DNA of 64,000 nucleotides from NCBI GenBank assembly GCA_019022495.1, contig JAFEKR010000014.1, positions 372,001 through 436,000 of the forward strand. Reading direction: 5' to 3'. The DNA comes from Epichloe hybrida. Its lineage: Eukaryota; Ascomycota; Sordariomycetes; Hypocreales; Clavicipitaceae. Positions within the stretch are counted from its first letter, which is position 1. Every line of letters starts with the position of its first letter. The notes below the pieces were generated by a model that saw only the letters and a program-made list of their open reading frames with translations, did no database searches and had not been told where the DNA came from. Of this stretch, positions 34,271 through 46,849 are shown in pieces. A program made the translations under genes and the position numbers.

Positions 34271-34734
34271 AAGCGAATTAAACAAGCTACTTCGCTATAT
34301 AAATTAGCTAGGATACCCAGAGCTCTAGGGTCTAATTTTGAGCTAGGGTTTGCAACTATATTGCATAAATTAACGGATTTGGGAACCAGATTGAAGAAGA
34401 CGGGGATAGTTGGAGGAAATATCGTTGTAAGAGAGTTGTAGATATCAAACACCTACGAGTTAAAACCATGTATGTAGTTAAACATCAAATCGTAGTAGGT
34501 TTTTCACCTAACTAGGCAACTAACTAGTTATCTAGTTATCTAGATAATTAGCAACCTAGTACGGTTTTCCTACTACAAAGCAATTACTGAAGGAGTACTA
34601 GTCAAAGCATAAAATTGCTATCTAGCGTAAACAATATATATAATTAAAAAGTCTAGCTTTTTCTATAGTAATTTACTTATACTTACTAGTATTTATACTT
34701 TATTTATTTATTAGTTATTTATTTTTAATTAAAC

Positions 34735-34865
34735 TTTAACACTAATAATATTATAAGTAATATAAGTAATATAAGTAATATTAGTAATATTAGTAATATT
34801 AGTAATATAAGTAATATTAGTAATATTAGTAATATTAGTAATATAAGCTATTATAAGCTACTTGT
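34735..34865. repeat. E6 minisatellite (ATATTAGTA / TATAAGCTAT units)
   Basis: About ten 9-bp AATATTAGT/AATATAAGT units end in TATAAGCTAT units, next to the TTTAACACTAATAATATTATAAG anchor. It occupies the same position as the arrays in E1 and E3. Confidence 0.8.
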
Positions 34866-35276
34866 AGTAAGGTAATTAGTAGTTTATTTTATTTAATTAC
34901 TTTAGTTTATAGTTTTTTTAAATAAGTAATAATAATAATTTTTAGAAATACAAAATAATTAATAGAAATAGTAAATAATGTAATAAGAAGGTTTTTATTT
35001 AAGTTATATTAGTAAAATAAAGTATTAAGTATAATAGTTCTACTACAAAGTTATAATATTATATATAATCCCAGTTATAGTAAAATCCTTAAAAAAGTAT
35101 AATATTATAAATTATATAACTAATTAAGTAAAATAGTTAATAATAAAAGCTTCTATATAACTAGGCTTCTTTTAATCTATATAATAACCTTAGCTAATAA
35201 AAAGTCCTACTTTTTTTCTACCTAACACTACATTTGTAATGTTTGTAGTTAGTGTAGTTTGTAGTGCAATACACTG

Positions 35277-35697
35277 GTAATAGCATAGCTAATTTTATAT
35301 TATAGCTTATAATATAAGCTATAATATCTAAAGAGCCTTAATAGTGCTTATTATCCTTACTATAGTGGTTTAAAGCTCTTAAATTTGCTTTACACTATTA
35401 TTATAAGCCCCTTTCCCTCTCTTTTAAACACTACTACTATAGCTTAATAATAATACGCTTAATAATACTCTTACTATAGAAGCCTTAACTTAATAAATAA
35501 AGGTAGTAATTATATTCCCCTTATGCTTATAAATACTTAGTATTTTACCTATATAAGACTTAATTAGTAAGTATAGCTTTAGCTTATTTAATAGTTAACT
35601 TTAATATTATATATTATTAGGATTAGGCTTATAATATATATTAAGTAGCTCTTAATCTTTAGGCTGTAATAATTATTAACTATTATTTATATATTTT
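35277..35697. other. RIPed relic DNA, unassigned
   Basis: TA-rich DNA with no frame, LTR or RNA gene that I can name. It is the unexpected right flank of E6. Confidence 0.45.
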
Positions 35698-36170
35698 GTC
35701 AGGCGAAAACAACCACCTGAAAACGACGGATTTAACGGTATTGATGACGAAGCTAATAATAACGATAAAAACGATAATATTGACAATGCTAACGATGCTG
35801 ACAAATTTAACGATATTAATGATAGAACCTAGATAACGGGATCTAGGCCTGCGATATTTGCGATTCATCGCGAGGATCCAAGCTGCTAAGGTCTCTTTTT
35901 AATGTCAGGTCAAATTTATCTTATTAGGTTAAACACAATGTTAGGTTATCTTATTAATTAAACAATCTAAGCTAAAGGCAACAAAGGGAAAGTTAATTTT
36001 CTATGAAAGGGGAGGGAATCTAGGGATTTTATCTAGCTAGATAGTCACATGACTAGGGATCCGATTGATCTGGCGATGCCGATAGATCTGACGATGCCGA
36101 GGTCTAGAGACCGAAGGTCTTGTGACAGAGGTCTCAAGAGAGGCCTTGAGAGGTCTCAATCCTAGCCACA
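35698..36170. repeat. Low-RIP block with AACGAT and CGATGCCGA repeats
   Basis: Begins TGTCAGGCGAAAACAACC and ends CCTAGCCACACA. Degenerate AACGATAAT-like triplet units occupy 35730-35825, and GATCTGACGATGCCGA plus GAGAGGTCTC units occupy 36060-36155. The style resembles the LARD interior. It may be an LTR or LARD fragment, but no TSD was found. A 61-codon minus-strand frame here is an effect of the repeats. Confidence 0.45.
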
Positions 36171-36440
36171 CAATATATATATATAATATACACTAGCTAG
36201 CTCTATGTACGGCTAGTACTAGTACTCCTACTACTAAGTTAGAAGGGAAAACCCTTTATAAGGAGAAAAAACCCTCCTATATCTATATATAAGCTAGCGC
36301 TAGCCCTAATCTAAGTTTACGCTACTCTTATTATTACCTATTATAGGTACTTATTACTAGCTTACACTAGCCTTATCCTATAGAAATTTTTAACTAAGAA
36401 AATAATAAAGGAAAAATACTACAATAAGAGTCCTTTATCC
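36170..36440. repeat. Second copy of the retroposon-like sequence seen at 17851-18324
   Basis: (AT)n, TACACTAGCTAG, TAGTACTCCT, GGGAAAACCC, GAAAAAACCCTCC, GCGCTAGC and CACTAGCCTTATCCTATAG occur in the same order as in the reverse complement of 17851-18324. Confidence 0.55.
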
Positions 36441-36618
36441 CTATCTAGTGTAAGATAAGGTTTATTTTATTCCTACCTTAGGTCTCCTTACTTTACCTTA
36501 TAGTAAGGTAAAATTAAATCTATAGAGATATTTTAGTTTAAGTTTACTTTTATATAAATACTCCTATAGCCTTACTTTTTAGCTATTTCTAACCTATCTC
36601 TAGTCTATATATATTATA

Positions 36619-36697
36619 GGGAAAGCGGAGCTTTGCCTGAGTTTTGCGTTATAGCAAGGCGAGGGTAAGAGGGTAAAGCAAAGCTTCCTGCTTTCCC
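36619..36697. repeat. 79-bp imperfect palindrome
   Basis: GGGAAAGCGGAGCTTTGC at the left pairs with GCAAAGCTTCCTGCTTTCCC at the right around a GC-rich centre (TTGCGTTATAGCAAGG). It stands out as CG-containing in TA-rich DNA. It could be a very small MITE or a structured RNA; neither is shown. Confidence 0.6.
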
Positions 36698-36699
36698 TT

Positions 36700-38364
36700 T
36701 ATTAAAATAAGGCTATTTTATAGAGATATCTCTTCTAATTAGTTAGATATAAAATACTCTTTAGTAACTAGTTAAGAAACTTTTTTCTACCTCTCTTAAC
36801 CGCCTAACTTTAGGGGGGGGGGCAGTGAGAAGAAGGCTTACCGTAGGTAAAAGCTCGCTATAGGTAGCCCCTAGTAGGGCCTCTAGAGGGCCCCTAGAGG
36901 GAATATAAAACCTTAAATATTTAAAGATAAATAAATTTAATAATATAAAGTATTAATAATTAATTTGTAATTATAAATACGTAGTAGTTATAGTAGTGTT
37001 ATAGTTAAATTATAGTTATAAAAGACTTACAAAAAGAACTTATAATATTGTAATATCTTATAAAGACTTATAGCATATTAAAAAAAACATAAGTGTAATT
37101 TAAACATATAACCTTTTAATTTAAATATTTTTTACTATTACAACGTTATAAATGTAAAGGGTTACTACATTATTAAATTTAAACTTATAGCGTACCCTTA
37201 CACTTAATTTTAATTCTAAAAAAATATTACATTACTCTTACTAGGTAACTTTATATAGTAGTAGGTTAGGACTAAATACTTCTTAAAAGAAGCTACCTTT
37301 AGTACCTATTTAATAACCTAGAGTTAGCGCCTATAGCAGATTATTAGGTATTAAAGTATTGCATTACCCTAGGTCCCTAAGTATCTATAATTATATATTA
37401 GTAAGGTTAGAAGGAGAATAGTAGATTACTTATAATTTAGTATAGTATAATTAAGCTACTATTCACTATAGTTTACTACTCTTGCCTAGTTTGCTTGCTT
37501 TATATTATATTATATTATATTAGGTTTAGCGTTAGGTTTAGGTATTTATTATAATATCCTATAGGTTTTATAGTAGTAAGTATAACGCTATACTATAACT
37601 CTACTATATATATATTTATACCTATTACCTTTATTACTTTTGCTTTACTTTACTAGTTATTAATAGCTAGCTAGTGGCCTAAGGGGGTTTTTTCTTCTTT
37701 TAAATTAGGTAAGGAAGTAGCCTATGAAAACTATTAATCTATAAGGGTAGTTTGCTATATAGGGCTAGTCTATATAGTATTTAATATAGTTAATAGTGCT
37801 AGCCTCACTGCTAACTACACTAAACGTAATATTCTAAGTAAATATTAGGTTATAAGAAGTATTATAATTATAGGCTATATACTTACCTTTAGGTCTATAT
37901 AATAAGATAAAAGTAAGGCATAAGAATGCCACGTAAATTCACTTACTAATTAATATTATAAAGTTAATATAACCACGTATATAGGCACGCACGTAGGCAC
38001 GCACGCATAATCTAGTTGATTTATAAAGCAAGGTAAAAAGCACAGAATTTGCTAATATAATAATTTATTTACGCGTTTTCTAGCAGGTTTATAATGTAAT
38101 TTATAGCATTATATGTAATAGTCTTACTTTCCCCTATTTAAGGGCTCCTTCCTTCCTTATATTTACCTCTTATACTATATTAACCTAAATTTCCTACTTA
38201 ACTTCTCTCTAATTTTCCTTTTTCTAACTATATCCCTATCCTTATTTATTATAATAAAGCTATTCCTATTATTATCTAATCCTTATCTTGCTTTCTCTAG
38301 GTAGTAAGTTATCCTCTATTAGCTATAATAGTTATATACTACTCCTTTTCCTATGGCTCTAGGC
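36700..38364. other. RIPed flank left of E1, mostly unassigned
   Basis: Contains a G10 run (36813-36822), an inverted pair around AAGTGTAATTTAAA/TTTAAACTTA near 37090-37210, a TTATA run near 37500-37520, and GCACGCACG repeats near 37985-38008. The last bases, CCTATGGCTCTAGG, are the left half of the locus that E2 split. Confidence 0.45.
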
Positions 38365-40850
38365 CAGAGTATTGTTTGTATTGTATTTATTGTATTTTTT
38401 CGGAAAAATTTGTATTTATATTGTATTTAAAAAAATTTGTATTTATTATATTATATTATATTAAATACAAATTATTTTGTAGTGTAGTTAGTGTAGTAAC
38501 TACACTAACTACAAATAATACAAATGTATTATTAGGTATAAAAAAAAGTGTGACTTTTTATTAGCTAAGGTTATTATTAGGATTAAAAGAGAATTAGTTA
38601 ATAGAAACCTTTTATTATTAGCTATTTTATCTAATTAGTTATATAATTTATAATATTATATTATTTTAAACATTTTACTATAACTAGTGTTATATATAAT
38701 ATTATAACTTTTTAATAATACTATTATACTTATTACTTTATTTTACTAATATAACTTTAAGAAAAACCTTCTAATTATTTTATTTACTATTATTAGAAAT
38801 TATTTTATATTTCTTTTATTAATTTAATTAATTTAATTAAAAAATACCCTAAACTAATATAATTAAATTGAATTAAATATCTAAATAAATATCTATAAGT
38901 TAATAGACTATATACTTAGTACTTAAATATTATTATTAATAAAATAAGAACTTAAAAAAAGCTTAAACTATTTATTTACTATTTAAACTAATTAAATATT
39001 ACTTTAAGCTTTATAATTCTAAAGCTTTAAGAAGTTATATATAGTAACTTTATATATCTTATTATAATAATATATAAAGAAAGAATATAATAGAAAATAT
39101 TTATAATATTTATAATATTTTAATAGATTCTTAATAGTATATTTTAGTTACCCTATATAGCTTAAATAAGCTATAGAAATAAGTTTAACTTATTTTTAAA
39201 AATAATAGTAAGACTAACTTTTATATAATATACTATACTTATTATAAGAGATTTAATAACCTTAGTTACTATTATTACTATTATTACTATTATTACTATT
39301 ATTACTATTATCTTACTTTTATTATTATTTTAAAAAACATAAAAAAGAAAACATTTTTATAATATTAATATTTTTAAAAACTTTAAAATACTAAGTTATT
39401 AAAAACTATAGCTTTTACTATAGTAATTTACTTATAATTACTAGTATTTATATTTTACTTATTTATTAGTTATATATATTTTATTAAACTTTAATACTAA
39501 TAATATTCTAAGTAATATTAGTATTTTAAGCTATTCTAAGCTATTCTAAGTTACTCTAAGCTATTCTAAGCTATTCTAAGCTAACCTAAGCTATTCTAAG
39601 CTAGTATAAGCTAGTATAAGCTATTATAAGCTATTATAAGCTATAATATACTATTATAACCTAATATAAGCTAATATAAGCTAACATAAGCTAATATAAG
39701 CTATTCTAAGCTATTCTAAGCTAATTTAAGCTATAAGCTATTCAAAGCTATTATAAGCTATTATAAGCTATGTTAAGCTATGTTAAGCTATTCTAAGCTA
39801 TTCTAAGCTAGTATAAGCTATTAGAAAGTTATTATAAGCTAATATAAGCTAATATAAGCTATGGTAAAGCTATTATAAGCTATTATAAGCTATTATAAGC
39901 TATTATAAGCTATTATAAGCTATTATAAGCTAATATAAGCTAGTATAAGCTAGTATAAGCTATCCTAAGCTAGTATAAGCTAACTTAAGCTAGTATAAGC
40001 TAACTTAACCTAGTATAAGATATCTTAAGCTATTAAAAGCTATCTTAAGCTATCTTAAGCTATTATAAGCTATTGTAAGCTATAATATACTATTATAACC
40101 TAGTATAAGCTAATATAAGCTAACATAAGCTAATATAAGCTATTCTAAGCTATTCTAAGCTAATATAAGCTATTCTAAGCTAATATAAGCTATTCTAAGC
40201 TAATATAAGCTAATATAAGCTATTCTAAGCTATTCTAAGCTATAATAACCTATAATAACCTATAATAAGGTACTTGTAGTAAGCTAATTAGTAGTTTATT
40301 TTATGTAATTACTTTAGTTTACAGTTTTTTTTAAATAAGTAATAATAATAATTTATAGAAATAGAAAACAACTAATAAAAATAGTAAATAATATAATAAG
40401 AAGGTTTTTCTTTAAGCTATATTAGTAAAATAAAGTATTAAGTATAGTAGTATTATTAAAAAGTTATAATATTATATATAACCCTAGTTATAGTAAAATT
40501 AATAAAATAGTATAATATCATAAATTATATAACTAATTAGATAAAATAGCTAATAATATAAGGGTTCTATTAGCTAATTTTCTATTAATCCTAATAATAA
40601 CCTTAGTTAATAAAAAGTTATACTTTTTTTTTACCTAATAATACATTTGTATTGTTTGTAGTTAGTGTAGTTACTACAAATTAATTTGTATTTATTATAT
40701 TTACTATAAAATAATTTATATTATATTTTATTTATATTGTATTTTATATTATATTGTATTTTATATTATATTGTATTTTATATTATATTGTATTTAATAT
40801 AATATAATATAAACAATACAATACAATACATATTGTAGTGCAATACTTTG
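38365..40850. mobile_element. hAT-like non-autonomous element E1, TSD CTCTAGGC
   Basis: Tips are CAGAGTATTG (38365) and CAATACTTTG (ending 40850; C to T). It is flanked by CTCTAGGC at 38357-38364 and 40851-40858. The right TSD copy includes the first base of E2, so E1 inserted across the left boundary of E2 after E2 was in place. TTGTATTGTATT arrays mark the ends. It carries the longest minisatellite of the family. Confidence 0.9.
39515..40270. repeat. E1 minisatellite, about 75 units of TATAAGCTAT (10 bp)
   Basis: A 750-bp array of 10-bp units with many variants (TATTCTAAGC, TAGTATAAGC, TAACATAAGC, TAATATAAGC). Blocks of variants recur, for example near 39650-39720 and 40080-40150, suggesting internal duplication of higher-order segments. 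Confidence 0.9.
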
Positions 40851-40914
40851 CTCTAGGCAGAGTATTACACTACATTGTGTATTGTATTGTATTATTTATA
40901 TTATATTATATTAA

Positions 40915-41112
40915 TGTGAGAACGATAGTAGCTAGGCAAGAGGTATGGGGGCTCTGGTGTATTAACTAAAGCTTGCTAGGTCTAAATGCGTTATGCGTGC
41001 AAGTCACTGTCTTATAGCTAGCGGCTCGCTAGTGTCACGTGGACCTAGCCCTAGGGCCTCGCTAGCCTATGGGGCGCGTAAGTGTACCTATTGTTATAAG
41101 TAAGGCCTTATA
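40915..41112 (-). repeat. Left (3') LTR of the outer gypsy, 198 bp
   Basis: Begins TGTGAGAACGATAG and ends AAGGCCTTATA (RIPed CCTCACA). The outer edge is intact and the inner edge RIPed. Confidence 0.9.
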
Positions 41113-43731
41113 ATTACCCCCTTACTTATAGCTAGGCTTCTAAACGGCTTTCGCTAGGTACCCTATAGCTATTTACTAAGTGTTAGCTAAATTAAAACAA
41201 TAATAAACAATAGATAGCGCTTATATATAAATTTATCTATAACTCCTTATTATATTATAAACTTTTTCCTCTAGTAAACATAGTTATCCTTAATTAACCT
41301 TATTTACACTTTATTTACCTTAACTCTTTAACTCTTAATCTATATCCTTTTGCTATAAAGCTAGATATAATTTACTTCTATGTTTACTTATATATATACT
41401 ATCTTTAGACTAAGTACCTAGACTTTAAGAAGCACTTACTAATTAAGATCCTTTTACTAGTAATTATATATAGTTTCCCCTATTCTTTAGTTAGCGTAGT
41501 AGCTAAAGGAAAACAATTAAAACATTATATTTAGTATAATAAATATAGCAATATATGTAAGATAGTAAGTTACTTAGTATTTTATTATCCTATAGCTATA
41601 AATTACTAACTTTTCTATACTAGGCTATGCTAACTTTAGCTAGTAACTTCTAGGACCTTTTAGTTATTTATAAATAGGTTTAGGCCCTTATAAACACTAC
41701 TATTACCGCTAAGGATAAGGAGGGTATCCCTATGTTTTTAGATATAACTTACTATAGCTTTACTATATATATCTTAAACTTAGTAATAGGTTTTAACTAT
41801 ACTAACACTACATACTATATTACCTTTAGGTTAACTAGTGCTATAAAGGTATATTAAGTATATTAAGTTACTTATTTTCTACCTATTTCTTGCTAACCTT
41901 TCTATATAAGCTACCTCTATCTTATACTAGAACTATCTAGTTTTATAGTAATAGCTATAAGTTTCCTTAGTAGCTATAGCTCCCTTTCCCTCTCTTCTAG
42001 TTTATATATAGCTTTCCCTTATTCTTTTACTTAGTTTTTACTAACTTTTCTATAGGAGAACCTTAAGGATACTATATCTATCTAGGAGGCAAGAATAGTC
42101 CTTTAGCTCTAGCCCTCTAACCCTAGGTATATAGCCTAGGTTATAGTGGTTTACTACTTTTACTATACTATAGAGGAAGTGATTTAGGGCAATAAGAACT
42201 AGGCAAAGTATAGCTTTAATGGCTAGACTATAGTCTCCTATATAAGGGCTATAATAAAGGGTTTTCCTATTATTTTACCTACGCTCTAGGTATGTTTTCC
42301 TTTATTATTTAGTAGTATAACCTAGGCCTTTAGGTAATAGTTTTTATAGTAACTAATAAGGTTAGGCCTTTTCTACGGCGTATTTATGTTCCTTTATTAG
42401 TGCCTTAATCCTATATTACTATCTTTATTGCTAGGCTTGCTTAGTAACTAGTAAGGTTAGGTCTTTTCTATAGTATATTTATGTTTCTTTATTAGTGCTT
42501 TAATCCTATGTCACTACCTTTCTTACTAGACTTACTTTAGTAAAATGCCTAAATTACGCGTTAAGCGCCTTCTATATTATTTACTAGAACCTATTAGTTA
42601 TATTTGCTTAGCTAACCCTTCTATTTCACTAGGTATTTACTACCTTTATAGGTTTTCTTATAGTCCTTAACCTCCTTAACTTTATACTTATTATCTTTAT
42701 TCTCTAAGTCTAGTATTAGCATTTCCTTATCTCTAGCGTTTTTATAGTAATTCTATAGCTCTAATAAGCTAACATAGAATACGTTATATAGCTAACTGTA
42801 TTTTTTAGGTAATGTAAGTTAGTATACTTGTTTTCCTATAGTATTAAATACTTAAAATAGTCTAATAAATCTAGGGGTTAGCTTTTATTTTATATCCTTA
42901 AGCCTAATATTCTTTACTAATAATAGTACTAGGTTACCTCTTTATAGCGTTAGTAGCTAGTAATGCTAGTTATAGTACTTTACTTAGGTCTTAGTAGCTT
43001 TTGCCTAGTTTTACTTTAGCTACTCTTTAACTTTATATAGCTTTATAATATATATATAGGCTTCTAGCACCTCCCCTTCTTTAGTCTTATCCCTAAGAGC
43101 TAGGTAAAACTTAGGTAAATAGCCTATAAGGGAGTAATTAGAAAAGTAGCCTATAGTTTTATTTACTATATTATTATAGGTAAATTAGGCTATTAGGAGT
43201 AGCTTAGGCTATATCTATTAGTTATTAGCTATAAAGCATTAAAGGTAATGCTTAAGCACTTAGTTTGTTCTCTCTATTTGCCTATTAGTTTAGGGGTAAA
43301 ACGCTGTAAAAAGCCTTTGCTTTACGTATAATAGGTAGCATAGGTCTAACTAGAATTAGCTTATAAAGACTAATCCCCTATTAGATATAATGCCCTCTAG
43401 TGCCCTAAACCTTAGTTTAATCTCCTTATAGAAAAGCTTTACTAGTTTAGCTACATTAATTATTATAGTTATAGGTAAGAAAATAAAGTACTTAGTGAAT
43501 TAGTCTATAATTACTAGGATTATATTAGTCTCTTGTTCGCTTACTTAGGCAACTAGTAATCCTATAACGAAATCTATTAAGATTTTTACCTATAGTTACC
43601 GCGGTATTAGTAAGGATTTAAGGCTTCTATATAGGCAATGCCTTCTAGCCACTACCCACTAGCAGACCCTATAGCTTATAATATAGTTAGATACTAACTT
43701 GCTTATACCTAGCTACTAGAAGTAACGCTTT
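41113..43731 (-). pseudogene. Outer gypsy pol, 3' part (integrase core onward)
   Basis: On the minus strand, from about 43700 to 43250, the RIPed frame shows an integrase core: a DFVxGLP-like strand, a VIxDxFTKxxxFLP-like segment, RALEGIISxRG and QIERTNQVLKHYL. This is the Ty3/gypsy form of the DDE integrase. The rest, towards 41113, is less readable and may include a C-terminal domain plus non-coding DNA. Confidence 0.75.
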
Positions 43732-43736
43732 AATAG

Positions 43737-44207
43737 TGTGTGCCATGATACGCGCGCCCATGAACGCGCGTATTCGCGATGACAAGCACAAGGGATATAG
43801 GGGATCACAGGGATAAATAACACAACAAGGGATAATAATATTAGTTATCTAGGCAAAGGGACTATTTAATCTATAAAGAGATCACCTATAGCTAGATTCT
43901 TTTAAGGTTCTTTATGTATGCCTAACTTTAGATTTTTAACTTAAATACCTAGCGCTACTATGGCCGCTATTATGTTTACCTTAATAAGATAAATTAATAA
44001 GATTATTTCCCTAACTTAACTAAAAAGTCACTTCTAATCTAATAGACTATTTAATTTAAATTATCTCTATCTATAAAGACTAATTTAGCTATTATTATAA
44101 TTGCTACTATTAAGTTAATTAACCCTTTTAACGTAAGTAAATATTACTACTACTTATAACTATAGGCTAGTATTATATCTTTTAGGGTATTGTTTTCCAC
44201 TTAATAA
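43737..44207 (+). repeat. 5' LTR of the inner gypsy (471 bp)
   Basis: Begins TGTGTGCCATGATACGCG, which is unmutated. It ends CCACTTAATAA, RIPed from the CCGCTTGACAA seen in the 3' LTR. Confidence 0.9.
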
Positions 44208-44249
44208 AACTAGTGAAGAAACGCGGTTTTAAACCCCTAGGACCTTTTT

Positions 44250-46170
44250 GCTTTCTAGTTAATTTACTATAGACTAAGATTAATTAGAAGCAAGCTAATA
44301 ATTACGCTCTTAGCTATTACTAAGCTAACCTATATAAAGACCCCTTTATTTTACCTTCCTTATACTAAGATATAAATCTAAAGCCTTAACCTAACCTTTA
44401 TAATAGTTATAGTATAAAGGAGAAGCTAGCTAAGCATACTAAGCTAAGGTAAGCTAAGAATATAAACTAGTATTATATAGAAGCGTGGAAAAGGAGACTA
44501 GATAGTTTAGAGGTATACCCTATAAACACTAGCTAAACTATTAACCCTTTACTAAAAGTCTCTAAATATAAGGCACTAGAATAGAAAGCGCTGCCTAGTG
44601 TTATAGACTATTTAATCTTAGGGCCTATAGCTAATTTCGCTATTATTTAGCTATATATAGGGGTCTTATAGCTTATTATAAAGAGCTATATAATTATATT
44701 AGTAGCCTTTACTTATAGGTTACTTATTACTATAAACACTGCCTTATTAAAAGTCTTTCTTTAAGAAATTCTTACTAGTATTATAATATTTAGTTAAGTA
44801 ATTACTCTTTTATAAGATTAATTAAAAGCACTTTTTACTAAGCCTATATTTAACCTTATACTATCTTACTCCTAATAGCTAAGTAAAGCAAGACTTAGTA
44901 AATACCTAAGTTACCTAAAGGACCTTTAGGACTTACTATTACCTAGTACCCTAGTTACTAGTTAGGAATTACTTAATCCTAAGATAGTTATTAGCCTAGC
45001 TTAAACTTAGTTTAATAACCACTTAGGTAAAGACCTTAATAATAAAGGCAAGATACCTAGATCTCTTAGAGGGCTTAATGTAAAAACCTTTATAAAGCTT
45101 CTTAGAGAGATAATAGTATATTAAACTTCCCTTATTACTATGTAAAATAGGTATAATATTTAGTAGTTTTTAGGGGAAAATATAGCTAATTTTATTAAGG
45201 ACTTTAAGGTAAAGATAAAAGTAATAGGTATTCCTAAAGCAAATTAGCATAAGATACTTAAGCGTAATATTAACCTAAAGCTCTAATAGGTAGTTAAAAT
45301 ACTAACTATATTATGATCTTAGAAGGAGTTTAAGGAAGAGATACTCTTATAGTTTAATATAACTAGCTAGGATTAAATAGAAAACGCTAGAGAATAACTT
45401 AAAGACCTTAATTTAATATAGCTAAAGACTATTAAGGAAACCTATTACTAGTTATAGAAGTATTATACTCTAATATCTAATATAAACCTAATGGGATAGA
45501 AAACTATAATAACTTAGTCTAACTATATTTATAAAGCCTTACTAAAATACTTAATCTTAAGCTTTATAGATAAAAAGGGGTTTACTTATAAAGAAATCTT
45601 AGTTATATAGTATAAACCACTTTAGATAGCACTTAACATATATATTTATATATAACTAGAGCTTAAAAATAGGGACCTAGAATTAGCTAATATAGAAAAT
45701 TATACTTTAAGTAAGAAGGACTTTAGCTTTCAGATATAGACACTATTTAATTAAGTTACCTTTAATAGTTACTAGGCTACTTAAAAGAATTACTTAGCAC
45801 TAGGTAATTTAAATAAGTAAGCTAAGAAGACTATCTTATTTAATACTAATGTGGGATAATAAGAGGCCCCTAGATTAGCAAAATACTAAGATTAAATAGA
45901 AGATCTAATAAAATAACTAGTAAAGCTAAAAATTATAGTTATAGCCTAGGTAGTAAAGGAAATTAATATAGTAAAGCTACTTAAGGAGAAGTATAGTAAT
46001 TACCCTTAATATTAATAGCGAACTTATTAGGTAAACTATATAGGTTTATTTAATTTAAATAAGGAGCGCTATTTTAAAATAAACGTAATATTAGGAAGAG
46101 GCTACTAGTTAAACTATTATTACTACTGTAATAAAGAATCATATATTATAATAAAGTATAATACTTTAAA
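44250..46170 (+). pseudogene. Inner gypsy gag relic
   Basis: A long plus-strand frame with RIP stops shows a capsid-like helical region at about 45170-45760. Near 46115-46160 it shows a zinc knuckle (C-x2-C-x4-H-x4-C) in which several Cys and the His codons have become Tyr (TGT or CAT to TAT). Gag would form the virus-like particle and bind RNA. The start is not defined. Confidence 0.7.
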
Positions 46171-46849
46171 ATATAATAAGATATTAAAGTTTACTATATA
46201 TAACCTAGTAGTTTGTATTTTAGCTATTAGAGATAATATAAGATATTAAATTATGCCTTTATTCTTGCTTATAAAATTTCTTTTTATTAGTAGCTATACA
46301 TATAAACTAGCTATATTCTAGGTTAAGTACTTTAAGGACTATAAGATTATATATATAATTCTAAGAATTAAGGAATATAGCCCTTATAGAGGATTAAGCT
46401 AGGAAATAATACTAGAAGAATAGGAAGTATTTAATTAAATAGAGGGTATATTTAATCTAGTAGAATTTTAACCTAAAAGAGAGATTAATATAATGTCTAT
46501 CTTAAAGCGTAAGATATTAGGTATAGTATTTACCATTACCTTTAAGAAGCTAAGCATAAGGGAGGAGGAAAATAAAGAGATTATTATAAAGTTTATAGCT
46601 ATTAGTAAATAGTTAGTAAAATGCCTAAGAATTAAAGATATTATAGAAGATAAGGCAAAAGACTAGTAACCTTATACTTAACCTATTTAAGATAATTTAG
46701 TAGTAACTAAGGGTAAGAAAGAGCTATTAAATAAAGTTAAATAAAGGATTCTTAATTAATTATATAATAAGGTCTTTTAGAAGAAGGTTAGAGTGCCCTT
46801 TTAGGATATTTATTATGTTATACTAACACTAGTAAAGGCAGTTAGTAAT

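Larger units (their letters stand above)
34103..34636 (+). mobile_element. tRNA-derived SINE-like element, 14-bp TSD
   Basis: TATATAATTAAAAA occurs at 34089-34102 and 34637-34650 and brackets 534 bp of mostly non-RIPed DNA inside E6. The insert starts with a tRNA-like head (34103-34180) with internal pol III promoter boxes. Two hairpins and a tRNA-unrelated body ending TCTAGCGTAAACAA follow. A tRNA head at the very 5' edge plus a long TSD is the layout of a tRNA-derived SINE. There is no coding capacity; a 63-codon frame on the minus strand is not supported. Confidence 0.75.
32722..35276. mobile_element. hAT-like non-autonomous element E6
   Basis: Tips are TAGAGTATTG (C to T) and CAATACACTG. 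TGTAG arrays lie at both ends and the interior is shared with E1-E3 and E5. About 2.0 kb remain after removal of the SINE-like insert. The flanking 8-mers (GCTACTAC and GTAATAGC) do not match. The left flank is gypsy2, but the right flank is not the continuation of gypsy2, which points to a rearrangement. Confidence 0.75.

Noticed and set aside
35683..35868. 61-codon minus-strand frame rich in Val/Ile
   Set aside because: Produced by AACGATAAT-type repeats; no start or domain evidence.
38376..38564. 62-codon frame, also seen at 61591-61782
   Set aside because: Both are the TTGTATTGTATT-rich termini of E1 and E2, the same repeat read in opposite orientation.
39515..40270. CRISPR-like repeat array
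   Set aside because: Units are 10 bp with no unique spacers, inside a eukaryotic transposon.
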